NCBI GenBank assembly: GCA_963785035.1 | Contig: CAWATG010000004.1 | Span: forward strand, 434,001 to 498,000 | Direction: 5' to 3' | Length of the DNA: 64,000 nt | Source: CAWATG01 sp963785035 | GTDB lineage: Bacteria > Actinomycetota > Acidimicrobiia > IMCC26256 > CAWATG01 | Shown here: one piece after another, positions 17,644-26,721 of the stretch | How positions within the stretch are numbered: the stretch's first letter is position 1 | Layout of the letters: each line of letters begins with the position of its first letter | The notes under the pieces: model-generated | Seen by the model: only the letters and a program-made list of their open reading frames with translations | Database searches by the model: none | What the model was told of the DNA's origin: nothing | Position numbers and translations under genes: made by a program

Positions 17644-19098
17644 ATGGCTCCAGCGCGCGTTGTGTCTGTCGCGCCGGCGTCGCCGGCGGAAGCTGCGGGA
17701 GTGCTGGCGGGCGACGAGATCCTTTTTGTCAATGGTGAGGACCTGCGTGACGTCATCCGGTACCAGGTTCAGGTCGACGAACCTCATGTGGAGCTGGACC
17801 TGCGCCGCGGTGGCTTAGAGCACCTTGTGGTGGTGGACAAGAACCCTGGAGAGCCCCTCGGGCTGGCGCTCGACAGCGCCGTCTTCGATCGGGTGCGCAC
17901 GTGTGACAACCACTGCCCGTTCTGCTTCATTTACCAGTTGCCAAAGGGAATGCGGCGAAGTCTTTCGCTCAAAGACGACGACTACCGCTTGTCTTTTCTG
18001 TACGGGAACTTCACGACATTGACTCGTTTCACCGAGGCCGATCTCGAACGGGTTATTGGCGAACATCTCAGCCCGCTCTATGTGAGTATTCACGCGACCG
18101 ATCCCGATCTTCGAGCAACCTTGCTGCGCAATCGTCGAGGTGCGACCAGCCTGCGTTGGTTGAGCGCCATCCTCGACGCCGATATCGAGGTGCACGGACA
18201 GGTCGTGGTGTGCCCCGGGATCAACGACGGTGATGCGCTCGACGACACGCTGCTCGGGATCCTCGATCGCTTCGATCGCATTGCCACGCTCGGCGTCGTG
18301 CCGCTCGGCGTGAGCGCGCACAGTCGTGAGCAGGACATGCGTTCGCATTCCGAAGCAGAGGCGTGTGCAGTGCTCGATCTTGTCGACCGGTGGCAGGATC
18401 GTTTCCTGCGGGCGCTCGGTCGGCGACTTGTCTACGCATCCGACGAGTACTACCTGTTGGCGAATCGCCCGTTTCCGACCGTTGACGCCTATGACGGATT
18501 TCCCCAGCATGAGAACGGGATTGGCATGGCCCAGACGTTCAGCCACGAGGTGCGCAGCGCCGCAGCGGGGTTCGCAGTCGAGGCGACCGGCGTCCGCTCC
18601 GGCTTTTTCGCATGGGTCGAAGGAGCACCCGGTGACGGTTATCGCGCGCCGCGTGCTTCGGAGACTCGCTCCGATGCGAACCCGGCGTCGGCGCCGGTGC
18701 CGGTCGCGTTGGGTTGTACCCGTGTTCCCGGTACGACCGACGCCAGCGCCGAGTCGCGCGGAGCGGCCGTTCCTGTTGCGGTCCTGACAGGAGAGTTCGG
18801 CGCCCGTGTCCTCGAACCGCTGCTACCCACGTTGCGTGAGGTTGCCGGCACGCCGGTTCGAATCATCCCGATCGCGAACCAGTTCTTCGGAGGGAACATT
18901 GCGGTGACAGGCCTGTTGACGGGCGTCGATGTGAGCGCTGCGCTTGCCGCCCAACCCGGTGGCGAGCGATATCTGCTGCCTGACGTCGTGCTGAGCAACG
19001 GCCAGTTCCTCGACGGGCTGACCGTCGCTGACTTGGCTCGTCCTGTCGAGGTCGTGGCAACCGACGGCACGTCGCTCGTTGCTGCGTTGAGCCGATGA
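17644..19098 (+). CDS. DUF512 / PDZ-containing radical SAM-like FeS protein
   Basis: A 484-residue protein with an N-terminal PDZ-like segment (VVSVAPASPAEAAGVLAGDE, residues 5-60), a radical-SAM-like core with a CX3CX2C cluster motif in RVRTCDNHCPFCFIYQLP (about residue 90), and the DUF512 C-terminal domain (YLLANRPFPTVDAYDGFPQH, NQFFGGNIAVTGLLTG, PDVVLSNGQFLDGLT). This architecture matches TIGR03279-type proteins, widespread in cyanobacteria, Firmicutes and some actinobacteria. Their reaction is unknown. ATG at 17644 gives the family N terminus. The stop overlaps der, and this gene-der adjacency recurs in other bacteria. Confidence 0.88.
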   Translation: MAPARVVSVAPASPAEAAGVLAGDEILFVNGEDLRDVIRYQVQVDEPHVELDLRRGGLEHLVVVDKNPGEPLGLALDSAVFDRVRTCDNHCPFCFIYQLPKGMRRSLSLKDDDYRLSFLYGNFTTLTRFTEADLERVIGEHLSPLYVSIHATDPDLRATLLRNRRGATSLRWLSAILDADIEVHGQVVVCPGINDGDALDDTLLGILDRFDRIATLGVVPLGVSAHSREQDMRSHSEAEACAVLDLVDRWQDRFLRALGRRLVYASDEYYLLANRPFPTVDAYDGFPQHENGIGMAQTFSHEVRSAAAGFAVEATGVRSGFFAWVEGAPGDGYRAPRASETRSDANPASAPVPVALGCTRVPGTTDASAESRGAAVPVAVLTGEFGARVLEPLLPTLREVAGTPVRIIPIANQFFGGNIAVTGLLTGVDVSAALAAQPGGERYLLPDVVLSNGQFLDGLTVADLARPVEVVATDGTSLVAALSR

Positions 19099-20519
19099 TC
19101 GACGAAGCGGATTTCCCGAGCCCGGACGCCGTGGCCGAAGCATTGCCGAGTCCTTCCCTCGTGGCGCCGAAGGGCATCCCGGTCGTTGCCATCGTGGGAC
19201 GTCCGAATGTCGGGAAGTCGACCTTGGTCAATCGGTTTGTGGGCAAACGCGATGCCATCGTCGAGGAGAAGTCCGGGGTCACACGGGACCGAAAGGAACT
19301 CCTGACGGACTGGAACGGTCGTTCGTTTCGTGTCGTCGACACGGGCGGCTGGATCGCGCCGGACCCGCATGCCACGGACAACCGCGTCGAGTCGCTGACG
19401 CGCAAGGTGACCCGTCAGGCCGAGCGGGCCATGGAGGAGGCCGACGTCATTCTCCTGGTGGTAGATGTCACCGTCGGTGTGACCGAGGAGGACGACCAGG
19501 TTGCCAACGTGCTGCGCCGATCCGGCAAGCCGGTGATCGTTGTGGCGAACAAGGTGGACGACGAGCGCCGCGAAGCGGACCAATGGGCGTTTATCGGGTT
19601 CGGGCTTGGTCCGCCCCATGGGGTCTCGGCGATCCACGGCCGGGGGAGCGGGGATCTGCTCGACGCGGTGGTCGCAGCGCTGCCGCCTGAGCCTGGTACC
19701 GGTTCCGAGACGGCGGTGGAAGATGACGGATTGCCGAAGCCATTCGCTGTGGCGATCGTCGGTCGCCCGAACGTCGGGAAGTCAACGCTGTTCAACCGAA
19801 TGGTTGGTGATGAGCGCTCCGTCGTGCATGACCTTCCTGGAACAACACGCGACACGATTGACACGATTGTCGAGTCCGTTGACGGCGCGCTCCGATTCAT
19901 CGACACGGCCGGCCTTCGTCGCCGGAGTCGCATCGATGAATCCACTGAGTACTTCTCGATGGTTCGGGCGCTGCAGGCCATCGATCTCGCTGATGCCGCG
20001 CTCTTCGTGATCGACGCCACGGAGGGAGTCACCCATCAGGATCAACGCCTCGCAGAGCGGGTCGACGCCGCTGGGACGGCGCTGGTGCTCGTGCTCAACA
20101 AGTGGGAACTTCTCGACGCCGAGCAGCGCAAACAGGTCTTGATCGACATCGGCGACCGCATGTCCTTTTTGTCGTATGCACCGGTCTTGAAGATCTCGGC
20201 ACTCACGGGCAAGAACGTGATGCGGATCATGCCGGCGCTGCGCGAATCCGAGGCTGCATACCACCGGCGAGTCCCGACAGCCGCTCTGAACCGGGTTATC
20301 AGGGAAGCGCAACTCGCCCACGCGATGCCGATCGTGCGCCGCAAGCGCGCTCGGATCCTCTATGCCACCCAGGGCGCGGCCGATCCACCGACGTTCACGT
20401 TGTTCGTGACCCACCCGTTGCCGCCGACCTACTTGAAGTACATCGAACGGAAGATCCGCGAGGGCTTTGACCTGGGTCCCACACCGATCAAGCTCCGAGT
20501 TCGGCGCCGTACGGACTGA
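19095..20519 (+). CDS. der: Ribosome-associated GTPase Der (EngA)
   Basis: A 474-residue GTPase with two tandem G domains and a C-terminal KH-like domain, acting in 50S ribosome assembly. Both P-loops are GRPNVGKST (about residues 36 and 224). G3 is DTGGW in the first and DTAGL in the second, and the G4 motifs are NKVDD and NKWE. The KH-like end reads ARILYATQGAADPPTFTLFV. An N-terminal extension of about 30 residues precedes the first G domain. The start overlaps the DUF512 stop by 4 bases. Confidence 0.97.
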   Translation: MIDEADFPSPDAVAEALPSPSLVAPKGIPVVAIVGRPNVGKSTLVNRFVGKRDAIVEEKSGVTRDRKELLTDWNGRSFRVVDTGGWIAPDPHATDNRVESLTRKVTRQAERAMEEADVILLVVDVTVGVTEEDDQVANVLRRSGKPVIVVANKVDDERREADQWAFIGFGLGPPHGVSAIHGRGSGDLLDAVVAALPPEPGTGSETAVEDDGLPKPFAVAIVGRPNVGKSTLFNRMVGDERSVVHDLPGTTRDTIDTIVESVDGALRFIDTAGLRRRSRIDESTEYFSMVRALQAIDLADAALFVIDATEGVTHQDQRLAERVDAAGTALVLVLNKWELLDAEQRKQVLIDIGDRMSFLSYAPVLKISALTGKNVMRIMPALRESEAAYHRRVPTAALNRVIREAQLAHAMPIVRRKRARILYATQGAADPPTFTLFVTHPLPPTYLKYIERKIREGFDLGPTPIKLRVRRRTD

Positions 20520-20522
20520 CTC

Positions 20523-20780
20523 GTGCCCTGGTGCGCAGCGTGCGATCGATTCCTCTCGCCGTCAACGGTTCTCGCCGATGGCACATGTCCGGTCTGTGGA
20601 CGCCACGTCGATCCGGGTGGCGCGGGTCCGCGCACCGAGGGTCCGCGCACCGCGGACGGTACGGCTGGAGAGGATCTGCCGCCGATCCCGTGGCATTTGA
20701 AGCTCCTTGCCGGTGGGGTCGTGCTCTACCTGGGTGTGCGGTTCGTGCAGATGTTCGATTGGGTCTGGGACCGGTTTTGA
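20523..20780 (+). CDS. Small zinc-ribbon membrane protein
   Basis: An 85-residue protein with two CxxC pairs (WCAACDRF and TCPVCGRH, residues 3-27), a Gly/Pro-rich linker with an imperfect repeat (GPRTEGPRTADG), and one hydrophobic segment (LKLLAGGVVLYLGVRFVQMF) near the C terminus. It starts with GTG 3 bases after der, so it is probably co-transcribed. Short zinc-ribbon/transmembrane proteins after der occur in related genomes, but their role is unknown. Confidence 0.75.
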   Translation: MPWCAACDRFLSPSTVLADGTCPVCGRHVDPGGAGPRTEGPRTADGTAGEDLPPIPWHLKLLAGGVVLYLGVRFVQMFDWVWDRF

Positions 20781-20883
20781 GCTGCGACCGATGACCGTTG
20801 GGTGCGGTTCGTTCCGGGACGGTGTTCCCCGGCAGTCCAGGTCTACACTGCGGCCCGTCATCCGGCGATCTGCCGGTTGTTGA

Positions 20884-20958
20884 CGGGCTGTGGCGCAGCT
20901 TGGTTAGCGCGTCGGTCTGGGGGACCGAAGGTCCGGGGTTCAAGTCCCCGCAGCCCGA
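20884..20958 (+). tRNA. tRNA-Pro (GGG)
   Basis: A full cloverleaf can be drawn: acceptor CGGGCTG/CAGCCCG, D arm GCGC-loop-GCGC, anticodon stem TCGGT/ACCGA with loop CTGGGGG (anticodon GGG), and T arm CGGGG TTCAAGT CCCCG. Length is 75 nt with discriminator A, and no CCA is encoded. It lies alone between the der operon and the ABC transporter cassette. Confidence 0.95.
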
Positions 20959-21062
20959 CTCTTGCTTGGTAGGACGGTGCTTGGTTTCGAGGTTGCCGGC
21001 GGTCGTGCGGCTACCCTCCGAAGCCGCAATCACGTTGACGATGTTCCTGGGGGTACTGGCAC

Positions 21063-22339
21063 ATGCACGTTCGAAACTGGAAGGCGACGGTCGCGGTCGC
21101 AGTGGTGTCCGCGGTCGTTACGACGGGTCTGGGCGCTACCGCCGCAGGCGCACGGAGCACCGCGGGTGGCAGAGTTGCTGCTGATCCGGGGATCACGAAG
21201 AAAGAGATCCGGGTGGGTGGGGTTGCATCGGTGACGAACCCTTTGAACGGCCCATATGCCTCGACGTTCGACGGTGTCCAGGCGTATTTCAACATGGTCA
21301 ACGCAAAAGGTGGCGTGAACGGCCGCAAGATCAAGCTCGTGTCTCGTCGTGATGACAGGATCGCCTCGAACGCCCAAGAAGTGCAGGGACTGCTCGAGCA
21401 GGACAAGGTCTTTGCCGTAGTGCCGGTCGCAACGATCTTTTCGCTTTCAGCGGCGCGAAGACCCTGAAGGAGCAGAATGTCCCGACGTTCGGCTGGAACA
21501 TCAACCACGAATGGTCAGACGGGCCGGGTTTCTATGGATACGGCGGCCAGCGTTGCTTCAATTGCGCCGATGTTGCCTATCCCATGGTGACCCACCTCAC
21601 TGGGAACAAGAAGCTGGGTATCTTGGCCTACGGCGTCGCGAACTCCAGTGAGTGCGCCGACCAGCAGAAAATGGGATATGACAAGTACCCGACCGCAAAG
21701 ATCGTGTACATGAACACGAGCCTCGCCTTCGGACAGGTCGATTTCTCCGCTGAGGTCAAGGCCATGAAGGACGCCGGCGTCACGCAGATCAACCACTGTG
21801 TGGACCAAAATGCCGCGTTGGCTCTCGCTAAAGAAATGAAGAAGCAGAACCTCAAGGCTATTCAGTACATGCCAAACGCCTATGACCACAAGTTCATGAA
21901 GGCGAATGCAGGCTTCTTTACCGGTTCACTCGTTCGCCTTGCTTTCGCTCCATTTGAGACCAAGCCAGCGCCGACGGGATTGAAGCTGTTCAACACCTGG
22001 ATGGGCAAGGCCAAGTTTGCCAAGAACGAGATGTCGATGGTCGGTTGGCTCAGCGCCCACACCTTCGTCACCGGGCTTCGCGCAGCTGGCAAGAACCCGA
22101 CACGAGCCAAAGTCATCGCGGCGCTGAACTCGCCGAAAGTCGAGAACGACAGGTTCCAGGGCCTCCAGCCAGGAAGCCAAACCATCAACCACACGACAGA
22201 GCAAAAGCTTGACTGTGTTGCGATTCTGCAAGTCCAAGCTGACGGTTCGTTCAAGCCTTGGAAGACCAAGCCTGGCAAGCCCTTCCTCTGCTGGGACAAC
22301 CACCCGGCGAAAGTTCCAACGCCGACGATCCATCGATAG
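21063..22339 (+). CDS. ABC transporter substrate-binding protein 1 (branched-chain amino acid type), frameshifted
   Basis: Type 1 periplasmic-binding-fold protein of the LivJ class, about 425 residues. A Sec signal peptide (about residues 1-30, ending GATAAGA) has no lipobox Cys. The first part runs to ATIF (about 21440), and the rest (GAKTLKEQNVPTFGWNINHE onward) is two frames on. Comparison with its paralogue shows two extra bases between 21438 and 21450. Family features: ADPGITKKEIRVGGVASVTN, YFNMVNAKGGVNGRKIKLVS, GLLEQDKVFA. The ligand is not predictable. The protein is about 65-70% identical by eye to the next gene, with near-identical N-terminal halves. Confidence 0.88.
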
Positions 22340-22411
22340 GCAAATCTCGCTGTCGTAGTACCACACCCAGTCGTTCATCATTCCTATCGGTAGAAACTGA
22401 TTGAGCGTGTC

Positions 22412-22455
22412 CACGGCGTGCGTAAGGGCATTTCATGTCTGGACTGCACGCCGTG
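22412..22455 (+). repeat. Inverted repeat between the two binding-protein genes
   Basis: CACGGCGTGC at 22412-22421 is the exact reverse complement of GCACGCCGTG at 22446-22455, with a 24-base loop. As RNA it would form a 10-bp GC-rich hairpin 36 bases before the start of the second binding-protein gene. It lacks a T-run, so it is not a classical terminator. It may stabilise or partly end the upstream transcript. Confidence 0.5.
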
Positions 22456-22490
22456 CACGCCCTGCCCCGTGTTTCCAAGGAGCTAACCGT

Positions 22491-23765
22491 ATGCATATTC
22501 GGAAACTGAAGCCTGCTCTCGCTTTGGCCGTGGTAGCGACAGTGTTTGGGAGCGGTGTCGGCGTTTCGGCGGCCGGTGCGCGCAGCACTGCGGGTGGCAG
22601 GGTTGCAGCTGATCCGGGGATCACGAAGACCGAGATCCGCGTGGGCGGGGTTGCGTCGGTGACGAACCCTTTGAACGGCCCGTACGACTCGACGTTCGAC
22701 GGTGTCCAGGCGTATTTCAACATGGTCAACGCAAAAGGTGGCGTGAACGGCCGCAAGTTCAAGCTCGTTGCTCGTCGCGATGACAAGATCGCCTCGAATG
22801 CGCAAGAGGTGCAAGGGCTACTCGAGCAGGACAAGGTCTTTGCTGCGCTTCCCCTCGCAACAATTTTCTCGTTCGCCGGTGCCAAGGCTCTCGCTGAGGC
22901 CAAGGTGCCCAGCTTTGGTTGGGGTATCAACAAGGAATGGGCGGGTCCGCCCAATCTCTATAGCTTTGGTGGGCAGCGCTGCTTCGATTGCGTCACGACG
23001 TCCTATCCGATGGTTGTCAAACTCACAGGCAGGAAGAAGCTCGGCGTATTGGCCTATGGTGTTGCAAACTCGAGTGAATGCGCCGACCAGCAGAAGGCGG
23101 CATTTGAGAAGTACCCAACCGCAGAGATCGTGTACATGAACACGAGCCTCTCGTTCGGACAGGTTGACTTCTCTGCTGAGGTCAAGGCGATGAAGGACGC
23201 GGGTGTCACGCTGATCACCCACTGCGTGGATCAGAACGCCGGATTGGCGCTTGGCAAAGAGATGAAGAAGCAGTCTTTGAAGGCCGTTCAGGTGACGCCA
23301 AATGCGTACGACCACGAGTTCATGAAGGTCAATGCCCAATTCTTCGAGGGTGCGCTCGTGCGCCTGGCGTTTGCTCCATTCGAGACCAAGCCGGCGCCGA
23401 AGGGTTTGACGCTCTTCAAGACCTGGATGGCGAAGGGCAAATACGCGCTGAATGAGATGTCGATGGTCGGCTGGCTCGACGCCCATGCGTTTGTCGAAGG
23501 TGTGCGAATGGCAGGCAAGAACCCCACTCGGGCATCGGTCATCAAGGCACTGAACGCGCCGAGCTTTAGGAATAACACGTTCATGGGACTTCTGCCCGGG
23601 TCGGAGACGATCAACCACACCACCAAGCAGAAGCTCGATTGCATCGCAATCGTCCAAATCCAGAAGGACGGTAGCTTCAAGAATTGGAAGTCGAAGCCCG
23701 GAAAGCCGTTCCTCTGCTGGGATAGCAGCCCGGCCACGACGCCGACGGTGACGCTGCACAAGTAG
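22491..23765 (+). CDS. ABC transporter substrate-binding protein 2 (branched-chain amino acid type)
   Basis: A 424-residue intact paralogue of the preceding gene. Signal peptide at about residues 1-31 (LALAVVATVFGSGVGVSAAG), then the type 1 binding fold: TEIRVGGVASVTNPLNGPY, DGVQAYFNMVNAKGGVNG, KLGVLAYGVANSSECADQQ and the C-terminal GKPFLCWDSSPA. ATG 22491 has AAGGAG eight bases upstream; an in-frame ATG at 22401 would put 30 non-signal residues in front and is rejected. It lies 60 bases before the permease and is presumably its primary binding protein. Confidence 0.93.
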   Translation: MHIRKLKPALALAVVATVFGSGVGVSAAGARSTAGGRVAADPGITKTEIRVGGVASVTNPLNGPYDSTFDGVQAYFNMVNAKGGVNGRKFKLVARRDDKIASNAQEVQGLLEQDKVFAALPLATIFSFAGAKALAEAKVPSFGWGINKEWAGPPNLYSFGGQRCFDCVTTSYPMVVKLTGRKKLGVLAYGVANSSECADQQKAAFEKYPTAEIVYMNTSLSFGQVDFSAEVKAMKDAGVTLITHCVDQNAGLALGKEMKKQSLKAVQVTPNAYDHEFMKVNAQFFEGALVRLAFAPFETKPAPKGLTLFKTWMAKGKYALNEMSMVGWLDAHAFVEGVRMAGKNPTRASVIKALNAPSFRNNTFMGLLPGSETINHTTKQKLDCIAIVQIQKDGSFKNWKSKPGKPFLCWDSSPATTPTVTLHK

Positions 23766-23825
23766 ATATATTGGCGGCGGAGTAGTCAGCTGGCAGGTCC
23801 CGGGGATACCAAGGGGGTGTAACGG

Positions 23826-25874
23826 ATGAGCGATTTCCTCCACTATGTGGTTCTTGGTATCCCCTACGGCTGCGTCTTCTCGCTCGTCGCGGTCGGACTC
23901 GTTCTGACGTATAAAACGGCTGGGGTCTTCAACCTCGCTTTCGGAGCTCAGGCGTTCATGTCGGCCGCCGTCTTCTACGACGTACGGATCCGTCATGAAT
24001 GGCCGGTCATCCCGGCCGCGGTCTTCGCCATTCTGATCGTCGCGCCGGCATTCGGCATCCTCCTCAACGTGTTCCTGTTCCGCCATCTTCGAACCGCTCC
24101 GCCGGTTGTGCGTCTCGTGGTTTCGCTCGGCTTGTTGGTTGCAGTGCCCCAGATGGTGATGATCTGGCTGGGTCCGGTCCAGTCCTACGGCGTCAAGGGG
24201 TTGTGGTCCAGTGACTGGACCCTTGGCATTTGGGGCAACGCGACAACCGACGACAACACGTTGTATCGGTTGGGCGACTATGTGATCGACGGTCGCCAGG
24301 CGGCGATTCTCGTCAGTACTTCGATCGTCGTTGTCGGACTGACGGCGATGTTCCGCTGGACAAGCATTGGCCTCAAGATGCGAGCGGTCGTTGAGAGTCC
24401 GCGTCTGAGTGAGCTTTCGGGCGTGAGCTCGGACCTCGTTTCGGCATTCTCATGGGCTTTGTCGAGCGCATGTGCGGGCCTGGCCGGCGTGTTGATCGCT
24501 CCCTACTTCGCCCAGCTTGACTACGTCGGCTTCACGATCGTGCTGGTCGCGGCGATCTCGGCAGCCGCATTCGGACGTCTGCGCAGCATTCCGCTGACAT
24601 TGCTGGGCGGGCTGTTGCTTGGAATCGTCCAGGAGATGCTTCGCGGCTATCTGCCACAGGACAGCCTTCTGGCCCGGAACCTCCAGCCGGCACTCCCGTT
24701 CCTCGCACTCTTCTTGATGTTGGTGTTCATGCCGTCGTTGCGTCTCGGGCGCGAATTGGGCGACCCGCTCGCAGGCGTCGACCCGCCGCCGGCTGCCCCG
24801 GCGACATTGGACCGCAGCGAGAGCATCACGGTCGCGACGCGAATTTTCGGTGCAGCGTCGATCGGCGTGGTGCTTCTTCTCACGCTCACGGTGTTCGACA
24901 ACTACTGGATCGGAGTCATGACGCAAGGAATGGTCTACAGCGTCATCTTCTTGTCCATCACCGTGATCACCGGCATGGCGGGCCAGATTTCCCTCTCCCA
25001 GGGCGCTTTCGCGGGCATGGGGGCATTTGGCACGACACAGCTTGCGCATGAACAGGATTGGCCGGTCCTCGTAGCGATCGTTGCGGGCGCCGTCATCGCT
25101 GCAATCATCGGTGGGCTGCTCGCGATTCCGTCGCTTCGCCTCGGGGGGATCTATCTGTCTCTCGGCACGCTGGCCTTTGCCCTCTTGTTCGAGAACGTGT
25201 TGGTGCCCATGGGCTGGGTCGGTGGCGGAGTGTCGCCGCTGCCTGTCGAGCGCCCCGATCTCGGACCTTTCGACTTTGCCAACGCGCGAACGTTCTTCGT
25301 GTTCAGCACGCTGGTGCTCGCCGTGGTCGCAACGCTCGTTGTCTTCGTCCGTCGCGGTACGACCGGACGTTATCTCGAGGCGATGCGCGGCAGCGAGGTG
25401 GCGTCGGAATCAATCGGTATCAATCCGCGGCGCGTCAAAGTCACGGCGTTTGCGATGTCGGCAGGTATCGCGGGGCTTGGTGGCGGCCTCTTGGCCACCT
25501 ACAGCCGCCAGGGATCGTCGCTCGACTTCATCTACTTCATGGGTTTTGTGTGGGTGGTCGCAGTGGTCATGATGGGCTCGCGCTCGGTCGAAGGCGCCAT
25601 CGGGGCGGGCCTCGCGTTGGTGTTGCTGCCGGAGTTGCTCAAGGAGCTCGGCGCCGATCCGAAGTGGCAAACCGTCCTGTTCGGTCTCGGTGCGATCACC
25701 TATGCCCGGCATCCCGAAGGGGTCATCGAGTTGTTCAAACGGTTTTCACTGGATGTGATTCGACGTTTCGCTTCCAGGGGACCTAATGGGCGGACACCGA
25801 GCTTTCTGGAAACATCCGACGCCGTAACGACCAGCAGTGCCGACGGCCGGGTGGGGTCTGGGGTGGTCGCGTGA
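23826..25874 (+). CDS. Fused LivH-LivM-type ABC transporter permease
   Basis: A 682-residue protein holding both permeases of a branched-chain amino acid (HAAT) importer in one chain. Residues about 1-300 are LivH-like (YVVLGIPYGCVFSLVAVGLV, TYKTAGVFNLAFGAQAFMSA). A linker of about 25 residues (DPPPAAPATLDRSE) precedes the LivM-like half at about 340-650 (ITGMAGQISLSQGAFAGMGA, IPSLRLGGIYLSLGTLAFAL, ATYSRQGSSLDFIYFMGFVW). About 14-16 membrane helices are expected. The C terminus adds about 45 polar residues. The stop overlaps the GTG of the ATPase gene. Such fusions are common in actinobacteria. Confidence 0.9.
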   Translation: MSDFLHYVVLGIPYGCVFSLVAVGLVLTYKTAGVFNLAFGAQAFMSAAVFYDVRIRHEWPVIPAAVFAILIVAPAFGILLNVFLFRHLRTAPPVVRLVVSLGLLVAVPQMVMIWLGPVQSYGVKGLWSSDWTLGIWGNATTDDNTLYRLGDYVIDGRQAAILVSTSIVVVGLTAMFRWTSIGLKMRAVVESPRLSELSGVSSDLVSAFSWALSSACAGLAGVLIAPYFAQLDYVGFTIVLVAAISAAAFGRLRSIPLTLLGGLLLGIVQEMLRGYLPQDSLLARNLQPALPFLALFLMLVFMPSLRLGRELGDPLAGVDPPPAAPATLDRSESITVATRIFGAASIGVVLLLTLTVFDNYWIGVMTQGMVYSVIFLSITVITGMAGQISLSQGAFAGMGAFGTTQLAHEQDWPVLVAIVAGAVIAAIIGGLLAIPSLRLGGIYLSLGTLAFALLFENVLVPMGWVGGGVSPLPVERPDLGPFDFANARTFFVFSTLVLAVVATLVVFVRRGTTGRYLEAMRGSEVASESIGINPRRVKVTAFAMSAGIAGLGGGLLATYSRQGSSLDFIYFMGFVWVVAVVMMGSRSVEGAIGAGLALVLLPELLKELGADPKWQTVLFGLGAITYARHPEGVIELFKRFSLDVIRRFASRGPNGRTPSFLETSDAVTTSSADGRVGSGVVA

Positions 25875-26626
25875 CTTCGCCACTGGCAGCCCCGACGTCT
25901 GCCGCCGTGGGTACGCTGTTCGAGCTCCGTCATATCGCCGCAGGCTACGGGCCGTTTCGTGCCCTCTTCGATGTCTCGCTCGAAATCAAGGATCGCTCGG
26001 TCGTGGCGCTCCTGGGCTCGAACGGTGCGGGCAAGACAACCCTCGCGCGTGTTTGCACCGGCCTGGTCAAGCCGACTGCCGGTTCGATCCATATCGATGG
26101 TGTCGACATCACCGGCCAGAAGCCCTACAGGATCTCCCGTCTCGGCATTGCCCACGCGCCTGAAGGCCGCTCGGTGTTTGCCACGTTGACGGTCGCCGAG
26201 AACCTCCTCCTCGCCTTTCGGGCGGAGTTCGGGCGAGGCGGTTCCAGTGCTGCGCTCGACCGTGCCTATGAGCTGTTTCCTCGACTGGGTGAACGCTCGG
26301 GCCAACTCGCGGGAACGCTCTCGGGCGGTGAACAGCGCATGCTTTCGCTCGCCCGTGTCCTGGTGCATCCGCCGCGCCTGCTGGTCGTCGACGAGCTTTC
26401 CTTCGGCCTTGCGCCGATCATCGTCGATGAGGTCTATTCGGTGCTCTCGACGATCTGTGAATACGGGACGTCCCTGCTGGTCGTCGAGCAACATGTGACC
26501 CACGCCCTCGAGATTGCGGACACCGTGGTGGTACTGAGCAAGGGCTCGGTGACGTACCACGGACCGGTCGGCGAACTTGGCGACCTCGACCAGTACCTCT
26601 TGCCGTCGGGAAGCACCGAGAACTAG
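25871..26626 (+). CDS. LivF-type ABC transporter ATP-binding protein
   Basis: A 251-residue ATPase. Walker A LLGSNGAGKTTLAR (about residue 50), signature LSGGEQRMLSLARVL, and Walker B LLVVDELSFGLAP, where the usual DEPSxGL is DELSFGL. LivF-type features are ISRLGIAHAPEGRSVFATLT and the family spacing. The H-loop is in VVEQHVTHAL. GTG start overlaps the permease. No second ATPase (LivG) is encoded in the cassette, so the transporter either uses a homodimer or recruits LivG from elsewhere. Confidence 0.92.
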   Translation: MTSPLAAPTSAAVGTLFELRHIAAGYGPFRALFDVSLEIKDRSVVALLGSNGAGKTTLARVCTGLVKPTAGSIHIDGVDITGQKPYRISRLGIAHAPEGRSVFATLTVAENLLLAFRAEFGRGGSSAALDRAYELFPRLGERSGQLAGTLSGGEQRMLSLARVLVHPPRLLVVDELSFGLAPIIVDEVYSVLSTICEYGTSLLVVEQHVTHALEIADTVVVLSKGSVTYHGPVGELGDLDQYLLPSGSTEN

Positions 26627-26682
26627 GCAACGTAAGAGGTAGCAGTCCTCCTGCGAGGCTCCGCAGCCAGGGGCCGGGAGCG

Positions 26683-26701
26683 TCTCAGGTCCATCTCAGG
26701 T
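26683..26701 (+). promoter_or_regulatory. Direct repeats, candidate binding site for the OmpR-type response regulator
   Basis: Two perfect copies of TCTCAGGT at 26683-26690 and 26694-26701, 11 bases apart start to start (one helical turn), lie 21 bases before the response-regulator ATG. OmpR/PhoB-family regulators, including mycobacterial MprA, bind such tandem direct repeats, so autoregulation is likely. Confidence 0.6.
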
Positions 26702-26721
26702 TTCGCGGTCACAATGTGGTG

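Noticed and set aside
22818..24086. A 422-residue - strand frame opposite the second binding protein
   Set aside because: Antisense of a clear binding-protein gene; high-GC DNA commonly leaves such frames open.
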